NCBI GenBank assembly: GCA_965226185.1
Contig: CBDDCT010000005.1
Location: 310,001-374,000 of the forward strand
Length of the DNA stretch: 64,000 nt
Origin: CBDCYS01 sp965226185
GTDB lineage: Bacteria > Acidobacteriota > Terriglobia > Bryobacterales > UBA6623
Direction of reading: 5' to 3'
Shown: in pieces, positions 42,869 through 51,375 of the stretch
Position numbering within the stretch: the stretch's first letter is position 1
Layout of the letters: every line of letters begins with the position of its first letter
Made by a program: the position numbers and the translations under genes
The notes under the pieces: generated by a model
Seen by the model: only the letters and a program-made list of their open reading frames with translations
What the model was told of the DNA's origin: nothing
Database searches by the model: none

Positions 42869-45337
42869 CTAGGCCCATCGCCTCAACCACGGAATCCAGC
42901 CTTTGCGGGCGAATAGTTCGATGAGGGTAAACAAGACAGCCAGCGCCAACAAGCCCGGCCAGAGGTCCATCGAGCTGGGAATCGCCTGCGCGCCGGCGAA
43001 GATGTCCTCCGGCTCGGGGTTGAATTGCCCGCCGGTCCAGGCGGCAATCTTGCGGAGCAGGTCCGGGTTCGATCCATACTCGTTCAACTCCGCGTTCTGG
43101 CGATAGTACGCCACCTCGGGAAAGTGTTCCAGCGCCGCTGACGGGCGAATCCGAAACAACCCATGGCGTTCTCCAACCGCAACTCTGGCTTGGTAGGATC
43201 CCGTCGCTTGCTGCTCGAGCTGCACGACCTCTTGAAACTCGGACGGCCCCAAAACGTAAAGCTCTGGAAGCGGCGCCGGCGGGTCCGGGCGGGCATCAGG
43301 CTCCCAGCGATACTCGACAACAATCTCTCCCTCGGCGCTGTCGAATCGGGCGGTTGCTTCGGTCTTGGGCGACCTTGGCAGCAAATCACGCATCACGTTC
43401 GCCCAGAACGTATCGAAACCCGCCCACTCGACCCAGTTCCCGGCCCAAACATCTTTGGCGTCGGATGCGAAAACCGCCGCGCGCCCCAGCCCATACTGCC
43501 AGCGCACCAGCAGCGGGTCTTCCTCGTCGACCCGCAGGATCGTTTCCGCTTCCGGCTTGGCGACGAACTTCACCCAGCCCAGCAGCGGACCGGCCTCATC
43601 GAGCGAAACCTCATCAAGAATCTCGACCTGCTTGACCACCTCGGGCCGGACGTCCTTTTCTATTACGGATGAACCCGTGTGCTCCATCACGTCCCGCAGC
43701 ACCAACTGTGTCAGCGCTGAGATGTCGAGCAGGAAGTGGGGCTCGCCTTCGGCCGTGCGGGCCACCCGCTCCAGGTAGGCGCGGTTGACGTCTTGCCCCA
43801 GGCCGATCGTCGAGATCGTAACCTTCGCCTTGGCCGCCTCGCGCGCCAAAGCGATGCTGTCACCTTCTTCCGAGATGCCGTCGGTGAGCAGCAGCATGTG
43901 CCGGTAGGCGGCTTTCGCTGGCTGAATGCGCTGGAAACCTTCGTTGAGCGCGGGCGCAATCTGCGTTCCGCCGTCCGCAATGATGCTGGTGATCAGTTGT
44001 TTGATTGCCTCGGGATCGTCGTTCTTGCGCAAAGGAACGGTCCATTGAAACGAGTTGTCAAAAACCAGCACGCCCACCAGGTCGATCGGGCGCAAGTTCT
44101 CCACGACACCGATCGCGGACTGCCGCGCCAGCTCCATCTTCTTGCCTTCCATGGAGGAAGACTTGTCCAGGATCAGCACGACCGCGGTGCCTTCCGGCGT
44201 ACGGGGCGGCGCCAGCTCGGCGGGCAGCGCGTCTCGCAGCGGATCTGGGTCGTCCTCTTCATGCTCGATGTAGAGGCTGTTCTCGCCTGCTATCAGCAAG
44301 AAACCGCCGCCGTTCTGGATGAACTCGGCGGCACGCTCTTTGCGCCGTTCGGGCCACCCTTCCAGGTGGTGGTTGTTAGCGATCACAAGGTCGAACTCTT
44401 CGAGCTTTGGAGGAAGGGAGCCGGTCGTCCGCCGGATTTCGAATCCGGCCGCCGACAACACGCCCAGCAGATGAGTCTCCCGGGCTTGCGGATCGCTTGA
44501 AATCAGCAATGCGCGCGGCTGGGCAAGAGCAATCGTGTGCTCGAAGTGAACCTCGCCCAGCTCCGTGGCGGAGACCGTTCCGCTGATGAGCGCTGATCCG
44601 GCTGTTTCGAGGCGGACTTTGACGCGGACCGTATTTTCACCGGGAGCCAGGCTTACTTCCGACCTTCCGATCGACTTCTCCTCAGCACTAATCGCCACCT
44701 CGGCCCGCGTGGCGCGAGGGCTTTGGACCGTCAAGGAGATCGTAAACCGTTCGCCGCTGAAGGCCTGACTGGGAACGCTGAAAGCCAGCAAACGCAGCTC
44801 CGGTTGCTTGCGGCCGTCAAGCGCGATGGTGCTCACCGGAATACCCCGTTGCTGAACTTGATGGATGGCGCGCTCGAGCGAGCCTTGGTTCTCGTTTCCG
44901 TCCGAGATCAGCAGCAAGCGCGGTACGCGCCCGGGAGGAAGCGCCGCCATGCCCGCGCGAAGCGTTTGCTCGAGATTAGTCGCGGCGGCAAGTGCCGGGG
45001 AGCGCCCGGTGGATGGCAGGCCCGAACGGGTTTCGCCATCGAAGGCAAACACCCGCACTTGATTACCCTCCCGAAGCCCGGCAATCCGCTGGATCGTTTC
45101 ACGCATCTGCTCGACTTGCTCATCGGGAATGCTTGGAGAAGCGTCGGCAAGCACGGCAACCGCCATTTTCGTTTCGAAAGTCGTCAAGCGCGGCTCGGCC
45201 AGTGCAAAAACGATGAGCATGAAAACGAGTGACTTCAGCAAAACTCCCGCGACGCGATACGTTCGCCGCCATTCCCAAGCGGACCAAAGCACGGGAATAA
45301 TGAGGAACCACAGTATCCAAGGGCTGGCGAACGTCAT
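42869..45337 (-). CDS. Membrane vWA protein with glutamine-amidotransferase-like region
   Basis: 822 residues from the ATG at 45337, which follows GGAGGTGG and overlaps the upstream stop (ATGA). A longer frame to 45739 is only overlap. Two N-terminal helices (WILWFLIIPVLWSAW, LLKSLVFMLIVFALA) precede a first vWA-like domain (LADASPSIPDEQ), a CARDB/Ig-like part, a GATase-1-like region (~295-380, FLLIAGENSLYIEHEEDD) and a second vWA with intact MIDAS (LDKSSSMEGKK, ~390). A C-terminal helix (LWPGLLALAVLFTLIELFA) closes it. The architecture is that of BatB-related membrane proteins encoded with DUF58 and BatA. Role not established. Confidence 0.85.
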   Translation of the reverse strand: MTFASPWILWFLIIPVLWSAWEWRRTYRVAGVLLKSLVFMLIVFALAEPRLTTFETKMAVAVLADASPSIPDEQVEQMRETIQRIAGLREGNQVRVFAFDGETRSGLPSTGRSPALAAATNLEQTLRAGMAALPPGRVPRLLLISDGNENQGSLERAIHQVQQRGIPVSTIALDGRKQPELRLLAFSVPSQAFSGERFTISLTVQSPRATRAEVAISAEEKSIGRSEVSLAPGENTVRVKVRLETAGSALISGTVSATELGEVHFEHTIALAQPRALLISSDPQARETHLLGVLSAAGFEIRRTTGSLPPKLEEFDLVIANNHHLEGWPERRKERAAEFIQNGGGFLLIAGENSLYIEHEEDDPDPLRDALPAELAPPRTPEGTAVVLILDKSSSMEGKKMELARQSAIGVVENLRPIDLVGVLVFDNSFQWTVPLRKNDDPEAIKQLITSIIADGGTQIAPALNEGFQRIQPAKAAYRHMLLLTDGISEEGDSIALAREAAKAKVTISTIGLGQDVNRAYLERVARTAEGEPHFLLDISALTQLVLRDVMEHTGSSVIEKDVRPEVVKQVEILDEVSLDEAGPLLGWVKFVAKPEAETILRVDEEDPLLVRWQYGLGRAAVFASDAKDVWAGNWVEWAGFDTFWANVMRDLLPRSPKTEATARFDSAEGEIVVEYRWEPDARPDPPAPLPELYVLGPSEFQEVVQLEQQATGSYQARVAVGERHGLFRIRPSAALEHFPEVAYYRQNAELNEYGSNPDLLRKIAAWTGGQFNPEPEDIFAGAQAIPSSMDLWPGLLALAVLFTLIELFARKGWIPWLRRWA

Positions 45338-47349
45338 ACGGCCACCTCCCTCGTGCGCGGTTCCGAAGAGGAACCGTCTGGAGCAACGTCCGGAGTAATA
45401 TCCGGAGTAATGCTCAGTCCTCCGGACGGCTGGAGGGGCCCGCCGCGGACAGAAACCGGCGCCACGCCCGCGCGCGTCGCACGGCCGAATAACATCCATT
45501 CGACAACCATGCAAATCAGTGCGGCCAGCGCCAGCCAGGGCCAAAGCGGAACCCCGTCGGGACTCGCGCTTACCGAGGGTGGCGGCACCCCCCGCAAGGC
45601 GCCTTCCGGAGGCGTCCAGCCGGCCGCGGCGACCTGCGGCAAATCCAGCGCAAGTTGTGTATCCAAAGACGGGGTGCGTACGCGGACTGTCCCCGGCGAG
45701 CCGGCGAAGAAACGCAGCCGGCCGTCGCGCAAGACCCATGGCAAGTTGGGGTTTTCCGGAGACGTAACCGCGATCGATTGTTCGGGCTCGTCGCCGACCT
45801 CAACCTCAACGAGGCCCGGCGCGCGCGTTGCGACTTGAGATGACTGGAAAACGTCGGGGGACAACCAGCTCACCGTGTTCGCGAAAAGCAGCGGCGTGAT
45901 CAGTTGGTTCTCCAACTCCCCTTCGGTTGGCTGGAATCCGAAGAAGACTTCTTTGCGCCCACCCTCAACACGCGCGACGATCACGGGGCCTGCCTCGCAC
46001 TGGGCGATGACGGCGTCCCCAGGGGCGGGCTCAAACACGGACGCGCGGCTCAGAACAATGTCGCGGCTCCGGAGCCCGCGGACAAGTGGATGATCCGCCG
46101 CCCACTCGATGATCCGAGCGTCCTGAACCACCCGCGCAACGGGCAGCGGTGAGCGCGCCGAAGGAGGATCGACGTAAACGGCCGGCGCTTCGACTACCCG
46201 CTCCGGCACGAAGCGGTCGAAGACAACAATGCCCGGCTGGCCGGGTGCGGATTGAAATGCCGCCGGAGGCAGAAACTTCGCGTCGAGCCTCGGATTCGAG
46301 GTGAAAAGAGGCCTCAGCGGTTCGGGCCTTCCAGAGTAGACATTGACGGCACGCGCCTGGAAAGGAGTCAGACGGATTCTTGCCTGGTTGTTCGCTGGAA
46401 AGCTGTCTTCCGTATCGAGCCGGGCTTCGAGAAGGCCGGCCTGTTTGGTGCGAATGCGAAAGTTGAACTCGCGCGCGGCGCCAGGCGCCAGCGTCGCCGT
46501 CTTGTTGCCCAACGGCCGCTTCTCAAACGTGAAGTCCACCCGCACAGGCTGTTGCTCCGCGCTATCGTTGCGGATCTCGATCACCACTTCCCAGCGGCTC
46601 GGGTCGTCCAGCAGCCGGCGAGCCGCGAAGTGCGTGATACCCTGGTCCGCTACGTCGGCGCCAAGGTCGATAAAGCGGAAATGCGGGACGCTCGCGCCTG
46701 AAACATCCGCGCTCATCACGCGCCCGCTGCCGATGTAAGCAACTTCACCGGCGGAGGGCGGGGAGCCATCATTACTCGCGCCAAGACCCAAATCCAGCGC
46801 GCTAGCGGCAAGCTTAAGCGCCGAATCTAGATCCGTGGCCGTCCAGCCAGGTTCGGAATCCTCGATGGCCTGCTGTAGTTCTTGGCGGTCGGTCGTAAAG
46901 ACCGTGGCGGGCGCCGGATTGCCGTCGGCGCGGACCAGCATCACGGGCTCATTGGCCGGAATCGCCCGCAGGTAGGCTCGCGCACGATCGCGGGCAATAT
47001 CCATCAGGGTTTGATCGCCGCCGGTGTCCGCCGTTGCCCGCATCCAGGCCGAGGTTTCCAGCAGAACCACGTGATGCCGCGCCGACCCCGCGTCTCCGCC
47101 AAAACGAAAGTCAGCGATCGCCAAAAGCAGAAGCAGCAGCGCCAGAAGCTGCAAAAGCAGCGATAAAGGCTGCTGCAGCTTCCGCCGCCGCGTGACCATC
47201 GGCGGGTCCGGACGCCGCGGCCAGAAACGCAGTGTCGAAACCAGCCGGCGTTTCCTCGAGCGGTCGTAGAAATACAGAGCCACCATGATGCTGGCCAAAG
47301 GCAGCAGAATGGTGAGGAATTCGACGATGGTCAGATTGAGAAAACCCAT
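45334..47349 (-). CDS. BatA-like membrane protein with vWA-type domain
   Basis: 671 residues. The N-terminus (LTIVEFLTILLPLASIMVAL, then LVSTLRFWPRR and LLLQLLALLLLLLAI) is the standard BatA leader with two helices. A vWA-like domain (HHVVLLETSAWMRATAD) follows; its MIDAS reads ETSAW, not DxSxS, so metal binding is doubtful. The C-terminus has a helix (LWPWLALAALICMVVEWMLF). In many bacteria BatA-type proteins work with MoxR ATPases and DUF58 proteins in envelope stress or complex assembly. Here it lies between the DUF58 gene and the large vWA protein. Confidence 0.84.
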   Translation of the reverse strand: MGFLNLTIVEFLTILLPLASIMVALYFYDRSRKRRLVSTLRFWPRRPDPPMVTRRRKLQQPLSLLLQLLALLLLLLAIADFRFGGDAGSARHHVVLLETSAWMRATADTGGDQTLMDIARDRARAYLRAIPANEPVMLVRADGNPAPATVFTTDRQELQQAIEDSEPGWTATDLDSALKLAASALDLGLGASNDGSPPSAGEVAYIGSGRVMSADVSGASVPHFRFIDLGADVADQGITHFAARRLLDDPSRWEVVIEIRNDSAEQQPVRVDFTFEKRPLGNKTATLAPGAAREFNFRIRTKQAGLLEARLDTEDSFPANNQARIRLTPFQARAVNVYSGRPEPLRPLFTSNPRLDAKFLPPAAFQSAPGQPGIVVFDRFVPERVVEAPAVYVDPPSARSPLPVARVVQDARIIEWAADHPLVRGLRSRDIVLSRASVFEPAPGDAVIAQCEAGPVIVARVEGGRKEVFFGFQPTEGELENQLITPLLFANTVSWLSPDVFQSSQVATRAPGLVEVEVGDEPEQSIAVTSPENPNLPWVLRDGRLRFFAGSPGTVRVRTPSLDTQLALDLPQVAAAGWTPPEGALRGVPPPSVSASPDGVPLWPWLALAALICMVVEWMLFGRATRAGVAPVSVRGGPLQPSGGLSITPDITPDVAPDGSSSEPRTREVAV

Positions 47350-47520
47350 GAGCTAGCAAATGTTTCCACAACGAGCAGGCCCGTGGCGCAAGCTCTCAGC
47401 TTGCCGCGTCGGCACTCGTGCCGACGCTTGCACGCGCGGGCGGGCCGCCGGAGAAGACAGTGTGCAGTGCGAAAAGGCGTCTTCCAGCACGTCGCGGCAT
47501 CCAACAGCAACCGTTTTACT

Positions 47521-48432
47521 CTACTGCAAACTAACCGCCCCGGAGCCGATCAGCGACCCGTAAAGCGTGTCCTCCATCTCGACATCGGTTGTTACATGGA
47601 CATAACGCCCCTGGCTGCGAAGCGCGACGTACCTCAGCTTCTCCCGAAACTCGTCATAAGCGGCGGTATGCTGCTCAGCGGTTTCGCTATCCACGTTGAT
47701 GCGCTGGAGCTCGCCCGATTCGGCGTCGACGAGTTCCAGTTCACCGCGCCAGGAGGGCGTGCGGTCCTCGGGTCCGGCGATTTGGATCAGCAGCAGCTCA
47801 TTGCCGTAGTCCGCCAAATGTGCCAGCGCGGTTTCGCAACCCGACTCATCCAGGAAATCCGAGAGCAGAATGACCATCCCTGGGACCGGAGACTCCGTCA
47901 AGAACTGCCGCGCGCACTTCATGAAATCCGATCGGCCGCCGGTCGAGAGACCCTGGATAAAACCCGCCGCCCTGGCAAACCTGTGGCGCCCGCCCCCGGC
48001 GCGATAACTCTCTCCCAGGATCGAGGCAAATGGTTGAATCTGAATGGTTTCCAGACGAACCAGCCCGACGTAGCAAAGCGCCGCGGCTAAGCGGCAGGCG
48101 AACTCGAACTTCGATTCTCCGGGACCCTCGTCGGAGCCGCCGCAGGCCATCGACTCGCTGGTATCGAGGAACAAACGAACCGGTGTCCGCGGCTCGGTCC
48201 GGAACATCTTGAGGAAAAGCCGCTCCAGCCGCAGGTAGGCGCGCCAGTTGACCGCCCGAAAGTCATCTCCCTGCTGGAATTGCCGGTGGTCAAGGAACTC
48301 GTGGCCGACACCGGGGTAGCGCGAGACATTCTGGCCGCCCAGCAGCCCGTTGAAGGAGTGTTCCCAACGGATGGCCAAGCGCTCCAGGCGCTCCAGCGTG
48401 CTTTTCTCGAGCAGAGGCGACGGTGCTTGCAC
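47521..48432 (-). CDS. DUF58 family protein
   Basis: 303 residues with the DUF58 signature GVGHEFLDHRQFQQGDDFRA, then VNWRAYLRLERLFLKMF and the vWA-like LFLDTSESMACGG (DxSxS intact). It lacks the N-terminal helices of long DUF58 proteins, so it is the short, cytoplasmic type. These normally sit directly after a MoxR AAA+ ATPase gene, but upstream here is a 720-bp gap and then a TonB-family gene, with no MoxR in the window. It is first in a minus-strand series with the BatA-like and vWA genes (171-bp gap). Confidence 0.88.
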   Translation of the reverse strand: MQAPSPLLEKSTLERLERLAIRWEHSFNGLLGGQNVSRYPGVGHEFLDHRQFQQGDDFRAVNWRAYLRLERLFLKMFRTEPRTPVRLFLDTSESMACGGSDEGPGESKFEFACRLAAALCYVGLVRLETIQIQPFASILGESYRAGGGRHRFARAAGFIQGLSTGGRSDFMKCARQFLTESPVPGMVILLSDFLDESGCETALAHLADYGNELLLIQIAGPEDRTPSWRGELELVDAESGELQRINVDSETAEQHTAAYDEFREKLRYVALRSQGRYVHVTTDVEMEDTLYGSLIGSGAVSLQ

Positions 48433-49152
48433 GTAATTAATGTATCAGTTTAGGGCAGGGGAAACAGGGTACCCGGCCCGGCACTAATCCGTCCGCGAGG
48501 CGTTTGGACGGCTCGCGATAGTAACTCTAACCTCCCGCGCCCTTTCACCTGCCGCGGCGCCGGGTCTCTCCGAGACCCGCGGCTTTTCCCACGCCATCAG
48601 TCACGTAAAAACAAAATAAACTTGCACTCCATTTTTTCAAGCACTTACATCCACCCGCCACTGCCAAGCGAACCGAAATCCCGCACCCCGCCTGCTACAA
48701 TACAAACGGAAAGTCGCCAAGGAAAAAGCACTCGAGGCGGTTCAAAAAAACCCGGGAACAAGCGATGTGGCGCACGGCTCCAGACGTGCCGTGTCGCCAT
48801 TTCTGGCAACATGTCTTTACCGGCATTTGGCCCCCGGGTCAGCCGGTCAGTCAGAGAAAAAATAGACAGAATCACACGAAAAACAGCTCCTTTGTCATGG
48901 AGTCTGACACCGGGACACCCGGCGTCCTCAACTCAAACAATTGAAAACAAAGACACTATACGCCGACACGGCACGCCGGACAGCCAAAACGGCCAAAAAT
49001 ACCCCGAGAGCATGACAAAACCTGACATTCTCTGACATTTTTTACGGAAACTTTATACCTCACCCGGCAACCTCTTTTGTTTCAATGACTTCTTGAGGCC
49101 CTGAAAAATGACCTGCCATGCCGGCACGGAGACCATAGCCGCCGCCGGAGCC
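48433..49152. other. 720-bp intergenic region of unusual composition
   Basis: The plus strand from about 48600 to 49100 is rich in A and C and poor in T, unlike flanking DNA. It includes several A runs, GTCTGACACCGGGACACC (48908-48925) and a strong hairpin CGGGTCTC/GAGACCCG at 48561-48579. One 137-codon frame crosses it without family resemblance; I do not regard it as a gene. It must contain the promoter of the DUF58 gene and the 3' end of the TonB transcript. Confidence 0.5.
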
Positions 49153-51039
49153 TCACTGATCATCCAGCGGTTTCAGCCGGAAGGGAATCCGAACCACGAC
49201 CTCCACATCGACGGGAACTCCACCCTTTAGTGCGGGATGAAACTTCCATTTACGGAGTGCCGCGATCGCCGCCTCGTCGAGCCGCTCGTCGACCGACTTG
49301 ATCAGCTTGACGTGGTCGACCGCGCCGTCATTGCGAATCATCGCGGAAAGGATCACCTCTCCCTCGATTTGTTCTGAGATTGCAGCGCGCGCGTACGTGG
49401 GGTCCACTTTCACGCGCGGCGCCGGGGCGAGCAGTTCGCCCTGCAACTTCTCGCCTTCAACTTCCGAAAAGCGAACGACCCAACTGCCCGCTCTGCTGTT
49501 GATGTTCGGCATGTTGATCGCCAGCGTGCGGACCCGGCGCCCCCCCAACCCGGCTTCAGGATTTTCCGGCGTGGGTTCGGCCCGGAAGTTGTCAAATGAA
49601 ACGTCGATCAGCGAGCGGTTCCGAAGCTTGGCCAGGAACGCCCCGCGATCGAAGGGTTCGGGACTGCCCGGTCCATCCGCAACGCCCGCGGCGCGCGCGA
49701 GGGACGCAACCGACGCGCGAGAAGCGCCCGAGATCGAGAGATTCGGAATTCGCACGCCCGCGCCGCTGCCGAGTGTTCCGGGAACTCCTTCGCCGCCGGG
49801 TCCGCCATTGGGAGAAGCGGAGAAGTTTCCTCGCCTTCGCCCAAAGGGCGCCGTTCCTGTCGCCGAGGGGTTGACGCCGATCACAGCGAGCTTGCGGCCT
49901 TCCATGTCGGCAGCGTCGGAAGGTCCGCCGGGGCGGGCGTTGCTACTCGGAGGTGACCGTTCGCCGCCCGCCGGACCTCCCGCTCCCCCGCCGCCGACAC
50001 CGCCGCTTGGCGGAGGAGGCGCGATCCCGGCGAACGAAACGTTGACGCCGGCGAGGATCGCATTCGCCCCGGTCTCGCCGCGCGAACCCACTGGGACCAG
50101 GTCGGCCAAGGCGGGCGCCTGTTCCGGTTTCAATGCCACGGTGACCGGACCCTGAGCGGCGGCCGCCTTCATTTGAAACCGCGGCTTGGCCATGGGCTGG
50201 ATCTGCGCAAGGTTTAGGCCATTCGATGCGGCGCCGCTGACCCGCGGAGCCGGCCCCGCCAGCATTGCCTGCTTTTCCGGGGCCTCCCTCTTCTGCTGGC
50301 TGGTCCAATAGCGCAACGGATCAAATTCTTGAAGCTCGGCGAGGTCCAGAGTGGATTCAGCAGCGGCATCCAGCTCGGGCGCGGCCGCGGCGTCGAGCGC
50401 TTGCTCATCGGGACGCTGTTGTTCGGCCGCCTCGGTCTGGTAGCGAAGCCGCTGAATCGGTTGCAACGATTCGAGGTCGAGAGTAGTGTTCGCAACCGCG
50501 TCTAGCGCGGGCGCCGCCTCCGCCCGCAGAGCCTCTTCCTCGGGCCGGCTCGATTCGGCGTCCTTCATTTCGAAGCGTGGCAGCGGGATATCCGGGGGAG
50601 TCCAGATCAGCACGTTCGGAGAGGGGACGTCCTGGGTGATCTCGGGGGCCGGCTCGGGCGTCCAGATCATTTGGCGGCTGCTCTGGGGATCCGGGTCGCT
50701 GGCAACGATGGTTTGCGGCGCTTTGAATCTCGCCTTCGACTCGATGGAACTCTCCGGGGGAGATTCTTCGGGGGTGACCGCCGGAAGGGTGTCCTCAAAC
50801 TTATGCCAGACGAGTTGGTGGTCGCTGTCGTCAAGCAGCTCGTCGAGCCCGGCGATCTCGGGCGCGGGGCGCCTGCTGCCGGGGTTGATGCCCGCCAGGA
50901 GCGAAACGACCGTGATGTGCAGCACCAGCGAGGCGGCCCAGGGCCTAAAAGAAGCCGGCCGATTCCAGGCGCCGAATAGTAGCGCTGGCCCGACGGCCGG
51001 CCCGGAGGGCTTGGCTGGGGGATCAGCCATACACACCAT
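49153..51039 (-). CDS. TonB-family energy transducer-like protein with internal repeats
   Basis: 628 residues; starts MVCMADPP, either Met possible. One N-terminal membrane helix (AASLVLHITVVSLLAGI, ~36-52) and a C-terminal TonB domain (~545-628): EQIEGEVILSAMIRNDGAVD, AAIAALRKWKFHPALKGG, VEVVVRIPFRL. The long middle has three degenerate ~48-residue Ala/Glu-rich repeats between ~165 and 310 (EEALRAEAAPALDAVANTTL; DEQALDAAAAPELDAAAEST) followed by a Gly/Pro-rich linker. The protein should span the periplasm and transmit force or contact the outer membrane. No ExbB/ExbD or receptor gene is adjacent. Confidence 0.85.
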   Translation of the reverse strand: MVCMADPPAKPSGPAVGPALLFGAWNRPASFRPWAASLVLHITVVSLLAGINPGSRRPAPEIAGLDELLDDSDHQLVWHKFEDTLPAVTPEESPPESSIESKARFKAPQTIVASDPDPQSSRQMIWTPEPAPEITQDVPSPNVLIWTPPDIPLPRFEMKDAESSRPEEEALRAEAAPALDAVANTTLDLESLQPIQRLRYQTEAAEQQRPDEQALDAAAAPELDAAAESTLDLAELQEFDPLRYWTSQQKREAPEKQAMLAGPAPRVSGAASNGLNLAQIQPMAKPRFQMKAAAAQGPVTVALKPEQAPALADLVPVGSRGETGANAILAGVNVSFAGIAPPPPSGGVGGGGAGGPAGGERSPPSSNARPGGPSDAADMEGRKLAVIGVNPSATGTAPFGRRRGNFSASPNGGPGGEGVPGTLGSGAGVRIPNLSISGASRASVASLARAAGVADGPGSPEPFDRGAFLAKLRNRSLIDVSFDNFRAEPTPENPEAGLGGRRVRTLAINMPNINSRAGSWVVRFSEVEGEKLQGELLAPAPRVKVDPTYARAAISEQIEGEVILSAMIRNDGAVDHVKLIKSVDERLDEAAIAALRKWKFHPALKGGVPVDVEVVVRIPFRLKPLDDQ

Positions 51040-51375
51040 TATCGGCCCGCCAGAGCGCGAAAGGAACTCTCACTCGCCTGAGTTTCGCTATTGTTACATC
51101 CTTGAGATCGCACCGCGCTTGCTGATGCGCCGCTCCGGCGTGGGCTTCTTCAGAGAGGCAGACAACTTGCGGGAGGGTAACGCACCTCCCGCGGAGCAGC
51201 CGGAGTGGGGAGTTGCCGAGAGGCAAGGTCGAGGCCGCGTCGGCGGGGTGGGCGCGAGCGGGGCCGGATTGCCCTGACCGGACGCGATCCAAGGGCCAGA
51301 TCGACGAAGACAGGAGGACCGAACGTGCAAGCAGTGCGAAGAACATGTTGAAGGGCGATGATAATGTCCCCATGA
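51040..51375. other. Intergenic region between the TonB-family gene and the ISNCY element
   Basis: 336 bp with no recognised gene. The last part contains GGGCGATGATAATGTCCCC (51353-51371), a near copy of the adjacent IS terminal sequence. Confidence 0.5.

Noticed and set aside
45338..45739. N-terminal extension of the vWA protein
   Set aside because: The extra 134 residues lie inside the BatA-like gene in another frame and read as Arg/Gly-rich noise; the ATG at 45337 has a strong ribosome site and a membrane leader.
48561..48579. Hairpin as a terminator
   Set aside because: The T tract would follow only on the plus strand, where no gene ends upstream; for the minus-strand TonB transcript there is no T tract.
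48622..49035. 137-codon plus-strand frame as a gene
   Set aside because: No ribosome site, no family resemblance, and its composition follows the A/C bias of the region.
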